NCBI GenBank assembly: GCA_024275995.1
Contig: JAJRYB010000027.1
Coordinates: 1-36,532, forward strand
Length of the DNA stretch: 36,532 nt
Reading direction: 5' to 3'
Source of the DNA: Planctomycetota bacterium
Lineage (GTDB): Bacteria > Planctomycetota > Phycisphaerae > SM23-33
Part shown: in pieces, positions 32,420 through 36,532 of the stretch
Layout of the letters: every line of letters starts with the position of its first letter
Numbering within the stretch: the stretch's first letter is position 1
The notes under the pieces: generated by a model
Seen by the model: only the letters and a program-made list of their open reading frames with translations
Database searches by the model: none
Told to the model about the DNA's origin: nothing
Program-made: the position numbers and the translations under genes

Positions 32420-33256
32420 ATGCCGCTACGAGTAAGTAAGAAAAAAGAGGCCATCAAGCACGCCATGCTGTGGTTCGTGCTGCTGCTTGCGTTCTTCCCG
32501 CTGCTGCTGATGTTCGTCGTCAGCTTCAAGAACAACGATCAGTTCATGAACAACCCCTGGTGGTTCGACGCCGTCAGCGACTGGCAGTGGGAGAACTGGG
32601 CCAAAGCGTGGGGCATCGTCTCCAACTACATCGCCAACTCGGTGGTCGTGGCGGTTGCGGCGGTTACATTGTGCCTGGTCATGGCCGTGCCGACCGCCTA
32701 CGTGATGGCCCGCTACAAATTCCCCGGTAAGGGCGTGCTGTACTACGCGCTGGTGGGGTCGATGTTCCTGCCAGGCACGGCCGCGACGCTGGTGACGATG
32801 TTCATGCTCATCAGATCGCTCGGCCTGGTGAACAACCTGCTGGCGCTGATTCTCGTGGGCTCTGTGGGCGGGCAGATCGTCTCCGTGTTCATTTTGCGTC
32901 AGTTCATCGAGGACATCCCGAAGGAACTGTTCGAGTCGGCCCGCATCGACGGCGCCGGCCACTTCGGACAGATCCGCAACATCGTGCTTCCGATGAGCGG
33001 CTCGGTGCTGGGCACGCTGGCGATCATGCAGTTCCTGGGAAGTTGGAACAGCCTCATGCTGCCGCTGCTGGTGCTGCGGGATGACGAATTATGGACGATC
33101 CCCGTCGGACTGATGGCCCTCGACGGCGAGTACGTCAAACAATGGGGCGACATGATGGCCGGTTTCTCCATCGCGGCGCTCCCGCTGGTGATCCTGTTCT
33201 TCTTCACCATGCGGTTCTTCGTCAAGGGCCTCACCGCCGGGGCGGTGAAGGGATAA
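32420..33256 (+). CDS. MalG-type carbohydrate ABC permease
   Basis: A 278-residue permease of normal length with six helices. The first is MLWFVLLLAFFPLLLMFVVS. The binding-protein-dependent transport motif is FESARIDGAGHFGQIRNIVL, where the EAA loop contacts the ATPase. The ribosome site lies in the end of the previous gene (GGAGAAG), three bases between stop and start, so the MalF and MalG subunits are coupled. Together with the upstream binding protein it forms the core of a CUT1-type importer whose ATPase must be encoded elsewhere. It is the last gene of the operon, followed by 61 bases and a convergent sulfatase. Confidence 0.93.
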   Translation: MPLRVSKKKEAIKHAMLWFVLLLAFFPLLLMFVVSFKNNDQFMNNPWWFDAVSDWQWENWAKAWGIVSNYIANSVVVAVAAVTLCLVMAVPTAYVMARYKFPGKGVLYYALVGSMFLPGTAATLVTMFMLIRSLGLVNNLLALILVGSVGGQIVSVFILRQFIEDIPKELFESARIDGAGHFGQIRNIVLPMSGSVLGTLAIMQFLGSWNSLMLPLLVLRDDELWTIPVGLMALDGEYVKQWGDMMAGFSIAALPLVILFFFTMRFFVKGLTAGAVKG

Positions 33257-33317
33257 CCGCCACCGGCTGCCAGGCGGCACGAAGAGAAGTCGGAATAACA
33301 GGCCGTTGCATAGCCGG

Positions 33318-34097
33318 TCACGCGTTCGCCACGTCAGGGCCGACTGCGCCGAGGCGAAGACTGCAGTAGTGGCCGGTCCGCAGGGGATGGTCATCGGTCT
33401 GATGAATTTTTCGCCAGAGGCCGGTCATCATGCGTCGAATGCGGTCTGACTGCGAGACGTCGGCTGCAAGGTTGTGCAACTCGTGGGGGTCGTCGTCCAG
33501 ATTGTAGAGATCGTCGAAGTCGAACCCGTTGAATACCAGCTTCCATGGTCCGCTCCAGTATACGCGCTGCGTCACTGCGAAACGCGTGCCCTCGTACTCC
33601 GCATACCCGGTTGTGAAGTCGCCGGCTGCGCCGTTCGGATCGCGCAAGACCTTCGCGAATGATCGTGAATCCGGCGCGTCGATTGGCTCGGCGCCGGTCA
33701 GTTCCAGGATGGTCGGGCAAAGATCGTGCAGGCCGACGCGGGCGTCCGTGCTTACGCCAGAGGCCACGCTACCGCCGCGCACGATCATCGGGATGTTGTA
33801 TATCTCCTCGAATGCGCCGAAGTTGTGGGCGTCCATACCGTGGCCACCCATGTACCTGCCGTGGTCGGACGTGGCGATCACAATCGTGTCATCCAGTTGC
33901 CCGGTATCTTCGAGTTGCTCCAGGAGCAGGCCCAACTGCGCGTCTATCGCCGCCGCCCCGGCCCCACCGGCGGATTGGCCCAAGATTGCCTCCTCCGGGT
34001 GGCCCTCGATCACGTTGCCGGACATCTTCAGGCCGCTGACGCCCTGTTCCAGCCAGATCGCGTGCAACTGCGTCCGCGCGTCGTCTCCTGGCGTCAA
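33318..34097 (-). pseudogene. Sulfatase, C-terminal fragment lacking the formylglycine site
   Basis: About 259 residues of a sulfatase of the alkaline-phosphatase superfamily. They include the metal-binding TIVIATSDHGRYMGGHG, the NIPMIVRGGSV strand, LHDLCPTILELTG, and the C-terminal LYNLDDDPHELHNLA motif. The N-terminal 200 or so residues are missing. These would carry the C/S-x-P-S-R sequence that is converted to formylglycine and is required for activity. The frame stays open upstream to about 34226, but that part reads as unrelated repeat-like sequence (NQTLRGFDAKRSAGARE), so the break lies near 34090. An intact homologue would remove sulfate esters from glycans, fitting the neighbouring operon. 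Confidence 0.8.
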
Positions 34098-34233
34098 TCC
34101 GGCTTCGCTTTCAGCTACGCCGTGACAAAGCGGGCGAGGAGATTCCGCTTCGCGGGCGCCCGCGCTGCGCTTGGCGTCGAACCCCCGGAGCGTCTGGTTT
34201 CGCCATCCGGGGGAGTTCGATAACTCTTACCAA

Positions 34234-34275
34234 TGTCACAGAAGGCCAGGATTTAAACCCTGCCCCTCTGTGACA
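34234..34275. repeat. 42-base near-perfect palindrome
   Basis: The left half starts TGTCACAGAAGG and the right half ends CCCCTCTGTGACA; 18 of 21 base pairs match, with centre TTTAAA. The core CAGGATTTAAACCCTG resembles a degenerate tRNA T-arm. It abuts the 3' end of the tRNA-Gly half. Confidence 0.7.
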
Positions 34276-34316
34276 GCGGGCGAGCGGATTCGAACCGCCG
34301 ACGTCCAGCTTGGGAA
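34275..34316 (-). other. 3' half of tRNA-Gly(CCC): candidate attachment site
   Basis: On the minus strand the sequence runs from the anticodon loop TTCCCAA through GCTGG, a T-arm GGCGG-TTCGAAT-CCGCT, acceptor strand CGCCCGC and discriminator T. This matches tRNA-Gly(CCC) closely. The 5' half is absent: the expected GCGGGCG acceptor strand and D-arm are not found in the next 70 bases. A tRNA 3' half is what remains at one end when a tyrosine integrase inserts an element in a tRNA gene. Confidence 0.75.
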
Positions 34317-34490
34317 GCGAACTCGTCTTGTGTTTATTCTTTTCACGACAAACACTTACGGCATCAACCTGCACTGGGTGACCAACTTGGTGCAGGCCGG
34401 TCATCACGTCGCCCGTGTCGCGCTCTGACATAGGCTTACGGCCGATTCCTGCGGGAAGACGCGCTATGCAAGATTGCCTTTGAAAAACCT

Positions 34491-34536
34491 TTGACTAATA
34501 AACCTTGCGGCCGTATCTTTTATTAGTGACGGCCGC
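34491..34536 (+). promoter_or_regulatory. Fic promoter inside two interleaved inverted repeats
   Basis: TTGACT (34491-34496), 17 bases and TATCTT (34514-34519) form a promoter. It is overlaid by ACTAATAAA (34494-34502) / TTTATTAGT (34519-34527) and by GCGGCCGT (34507-34514) / ACGGCCGC (34529-34536), both perfect, in the order A-B-A'-B'. A protein bound here would block transcription. Confidence 0.7.
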
Positions 34537-34568
34537 TATTAAAGCGGGCTTTCACAGAGGCGAACACT

Positions 34569-35732
34569 ATGAAAGCGACGGGCACCTACATCACGACCTC
34601 GACAGCAGGCGAATCCTTCAAGGCCTTCGTGCCGAATCCTTTGCCGCCAGACCCTCCGATCGCGCTGGCGAGCAAGGACCATGATCTGATCGAGAAGGCC
34701 AATCGAGCTCTCGGCCGGCTCGACGGCGTCACGACGCTGCTGCCGGACGTCTCGTTGTTCCTGTACTTCTACGTTCGCAAGGAGGCCGTGCTGTCCTCGC
34801 AGATCGAGGGCACGCAGTCGTCGTTCTCCGACCTGCTGCTGCACGAGGAGGCCCTCGCCCCCGGCGTGCCGCTGGACGACGTGCAGGAGGTTAGCAACTA
34901 CGTCGCCGCCATGAACCACGGGCTCACTCGGCTTCGGAAGGATGACTTCCCCTTGTCGCTCCGCCTGATTCGCGAGATGCACAAGGTGCTGCTGTCGAAG
35001 GGACGCGGCAGCGACAAGACGCCTGGCGAGTTCCGGCGCAGTCAGAACTGGCTGGGCGGCACCCGGCCGGGTAACGCCAGGTTCGTCCCGCCGCCGCCGG
35101 ACCGCGTGGCCGAGTGCATGAGCAACCTGGAGAAGTTCCTGCACGACCAGCCCAACCGAACGCCAGTGCTGATCAAGGCGGCTCTGGCACACGTGCAGTT
35201 CGAGACGATCCACCCGTTCCTCGACGGTAACGGCCGACTGGGGCGGTTGCTGATCGCGCTGATCCTCTGTGCCGAGGGGGCTCTGGCCCAGCCGCTGCTG
35301 TACCTAAGCCTATTCTTCAAGCAGCATCGCCAGGAGTACTACGACCGCCTCGACGCCGTGCGGCTCAAGGGCGACTGGCTCGGCTGGCTGCAGTTCTTCC
35401 TGGAGGGCGTGGAGCAGACCGCCCAGCAGGCCGCCGACACGGCCGGGCGCATCTTGAAGCTGTTCGATGAGGACCGCCGCAAGATCGAAGACCTGGGCCG
35501 CAAAGCCGGTTCAGTACACCGCGTGCATGACCTGCTCCGGCGGCACCCGATCACGACGATCTCGAACGCAACGAAGCAGCTCAGCATGACTACGCCCACG
35601 GTTGGCAGCGCCATCGAGTCCCTGGAGACCCTCGGCATCGTCCGCGAAATCACAGGCAAGCAACGCGACCGCATCTACGTCTACGACCCGTACGTGAAGA
35701 TTCTCGACGAGGGCACCCAGCCGCTTCCATAG
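34569..35732 (+). CDS. Fic family protein, class II, with C-terminal winged helix
   Basis: A 387-residue protein. The Fic core HPFLDGNGRLGR is at 215-226, whose H215 is the catalytic histidine for transferring AMP (or removing it) on target hydroxyl groups. The inhibitory helix motif S-x-x-x-E-G is in the same chain at S76-E80-G81 (LSSQIEGTQ), which defines class II enzymes that hold themselves inactive. The Fic N-terminal region is intact (LHEEALAPGVPLDDVQEVSN). The last 70 residues (HDLLRRHPITTISNATKQLS and SAIESLETLGIVREITG) form a winged helix, so the protein may bind DNA, probably its own operator. GAGG lies eight bases before the ATG. Similar proteins travel on mobile islands. Confidence 0.93.
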   Translation: MKATGTYITTSTAGESFKAFVPNPLPPDPPIALASKDHDLIEKANRALGRLDGVTTLLPDVSLFLYFYVRKEAVLSSQIEGTQSSFSDLLLHEEALAPGVPLDDVQEVSNYVAAMNHGLTRLRKDDFPLSLRLIREMHKVLLSKGRGSDKTPGEFRRSQNWLGGTRPGNARFVPPPPDRVAECMSNLEKFLHDQPNRTPVLIKAALAHVQFETIHPFLDGNGRLGRLLIALILCAEGALAQPLLYLSLFFKQHRQEYYDRLDAVRLKGDWLGWLQFFLEGVEQTAQQAADTAGRILKLFDEDRRKIEDLGRKAGSVHRVHDLLRRHPITTISNATKQLSMTTPTVGSAIESLETLGIVREITGKQRDRIYVYDPYVKILDEGTQPLP

Positions 35733-35779
35733 ACGTGCATCCAAAGGTGGCAGACGGGGGATCAGTCTATTTCCCGAAT

Positions 35780-35796
35780 ATTGCCTGTCAGGCAAT
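35780..35796. repeat. 17-base perfect palindrome downstream of fic
   Basis: ATTGCCTG-T-CAGGCAAT, 47 bases after the fic stop. There is no T-tract, so it is not a clear terminator. It may belong to the adjacent element end. Confidence 0.45.
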
Positions 35797-36290
35797 TCCC
35801 CGCAAACGGAGTCACCGACGCCGTGAGCGGTGTTTCCGGCGTGTACACACAATCGCCATTCTTGGCCGATGTGCGAAGACAATCGCCACCTTCGAGACTT
35901 CTCTGCCGACAATGGCCAGATGTGCGATATGTTCCCCTGGCCGAGGCCCGGGAAGGCCTGATCGCCGACGATGCGATTGCGCGGGCGATTCTCTGGGGCG
36001 ACCTGCTCGAAAGCCACGCGCGGCGCATCTACTCGGCGGGTATCGATCCGGGTGTCGTCCATGCCCGGGCGCTGGCCAGGCGGATCGTCGCCGACGAGGT
36101 TCCCGACGGCTTCACCGAGCGGGACATCTACCGCAATCACTGGTCGATGCTCAGCGATAAGCACCAGGTGCAACTGGCCGTCGCCGAGCTGGTCGAACTG
36201 GACTGGCTGCGGATCGAGACGCAGCCGACGCAGGGCCGGCCGAAGGTGGTCCACCGCATCAACCCGGCGGCCAGGGCCATGCGCATGTGA
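35781..36290 (+). pseudogene. DUF3987-like mobile-element protein, C-terminal remnant
   Basis: The 169-residue frame has a believable family match only from about residue 55 onward: AIARAILWGDLLESHARRIY, then ALARRIVADEVPDGFTERDI, then a winged-helix-like end AVAELVELDWLRIETQPTQG. This is the tail of DUF3987/YfjI-type primase-associated proteins that sit beside integrases on planctomycete and phage-like islands; intact members have 500 or more residues. The ATPase/primase part is missing. The first 50 codons overlap repeat DNA that may be an IS end. The apparent start (TTG at 35781) has no ribosome site. It is probably not functional. Confidence 0.5.
35839..35936. mobile_element. Possible insertion-sequence end (IS21-like repeats)
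   Basis: On the plus strand ACAATCGCCA occurs twice (near 35849 and 35880), and ATGTGCG occurs twice after a GGCC(G/A) word. GTGTACAC is at 35841-35848. Multiple terminal repeats of this type are usual at IS21-family ends. No transposase gene is present, so this would be a remnant. The assignment is tentative. Confidence 0.3.
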
Positions 36291-36311
36291 ACACGGGGCC
36301 CGGGGCGCGCA

Positions 36312-36375
36312 GTGCCAAAAGTGCCAAAAGGTCGGGTAATCACCTGAATCGGTGGGCTTTTGGCACTTTTGGCAC
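36312..36375. repeat. 19-base perfect inverted repeat built from doubled GTGCCAAAA
   Basis: GTGCCAAAAGTGCCAAAAG (36312-36330) is the exact reverse complement of 36357-36375, with a 26-base loop. Each arm is two tandem nonamers. It lies between the DUF3987 remnant and the integrase start. A further CACCCC/GGGGTG hairpin follows at about 36373-36390. Confidence 0.75.
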
Positions 36376-36506
36376 CCCGGCACTGGGGTGAGCGCATGCG
36401 GTGGATTACTGCCGGAATTCATCTGAAAAGCCCTTGAGCTGTTCGGCGACAGGCCGCTGAGTGTGTTATGGACGGGCATAACGGAAGCCCGGGGAAGGAA
36501 AAACCA

Positions 36507-36532
36507 ATGGCTGCGGTTTACAAGAAGAAGTA
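36507..36532 (+). CDS. Start of a probable integrase, 3' partial
   Basis: Only eight full codons are visible: MAAVYKKK, followed by TA, which would begin a tyrosine or stop codon at the window edge. GGGGAAGGAAA lies upstream as a ribosome site. Tyrosine integrases of planctomycete islands often begin with a short M-A-x-[VI]-Y-K-[KR]-K stretch. The position just after a DUF3987-like gene also fits, as does the tRNA half-site to the left. With so few residues this is inference. Confidence 0.35.

Larger units (their letters stand above)
34098..34568. other. 471-base junction region between glycan locus and putative island
   Basis: No intact gene. In order it holds repeat-like DNA fused to the broken sulfatase (to about 34210), three T-arm-like palindromes (34213-34298), a 3' half of tRNA-Gly(CCC) on the minus strand, and then the Fic promoter and operator. 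The patchwork suggests several past insertions. Confidence 0.6.

Noticed and set aside
34111-34431. Minus-strand frame reading SSLPKLDVGGSNPLARC.
   Set aside because: This is translation across the tRNA-Gly half; such frames are artefacts of tRNA 3' ends.
1-36532. CRISPR arrays, rRNA genes, restriction or known anti-phage gene clusters.
   Set aside because: No regularly spaced repeats, no rRNA-like stretches and no defence gene set were found; Fic alone is not evidence of a defence system.

Overview
The window is a high-GC bacterial chromosome segment that most resembles a planctomycete (Planctomycetota, probably Phycisphaerae-like). The basis is gene style rather than any database match: a pseudopilin-like protein with the H-X9-DG tail, a DUF58 plus YfhO-type pair, HEAT-repeat secreted proteins, a DUF4185 protein, REP-type repeats with a RAYT remnant, and a glycan locus with GH20, a polysaccharide-lyase-like protein, a sulfatase and ABC sugar-uptake genes.

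Layout. 1-3865: the end of a PTS EIIA-like gene, a DUF58 protein and a large YfhO-like membrane protein, probably one operon. 3884-7502: a small heat shock protein, the ATP-dependent protease Lon, and a membrane-anchored zinc-ribbon protein (protein quality control). 7521-8971: a REPIN-like repeat, an internally deleted RAYT transposase, and a DUF4185 gene whose start codon lies inside the mobile element. 9085-13354, minus strand: thiE (two-domain), glyA, and a secreted TPR/protease-like protein. 13589-16918: a complete DsbD-type reductase and a HEAT protein. 16967-18775: lepA, with a promoter that predicts a leaderless mRNA. 18803-20335, minus strand: a secreted HEAT protein and tRNA-Glu(CTC) with promoter and terminator. 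20546-22905: an enolase-superfamily enzyme and a pseudopilin-like protein with a repeat inserted in its leader.

23414-33256 is a tightly spaced plus-strand catabolic operon: Gfo/Idh/MocA oxidoreductase, GH20 hexosaminidase, a small protein of unknown function, a jelly-roll lyase-like protein, a broken oxidoreductase, a secreted TPR protein, a membrane-anchored solute-binding protein and two MalFG-type permeases. The MalF-type permease carries about 140 extra membrane residues. No ATPase gene is present, so a shared ATPase encoded elsewhere is implied. A sulfatase lacking its catalytic N-terminus converges on this operon.

34098-36532 looks like the edge of a genomic island: a 3' half of tRNA-Gly(CCC) usable as an attachment site, stacked T-arm-like palindromes, a class II Fic gene whose promoter is buried in two interleaved inverted repeats, a DUF3987-like C-terminal remnant behind a possible IS end, and the first codons of a probable integrase. 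The observations most worth following are the tRNA half-site with its predicted island, the Fic operator, the enlarged MalF-type permease in the TPR/solute-binding locus, the REPIN/RAYT remnant that supplies a gene start, and the leaderless lepA promoter.
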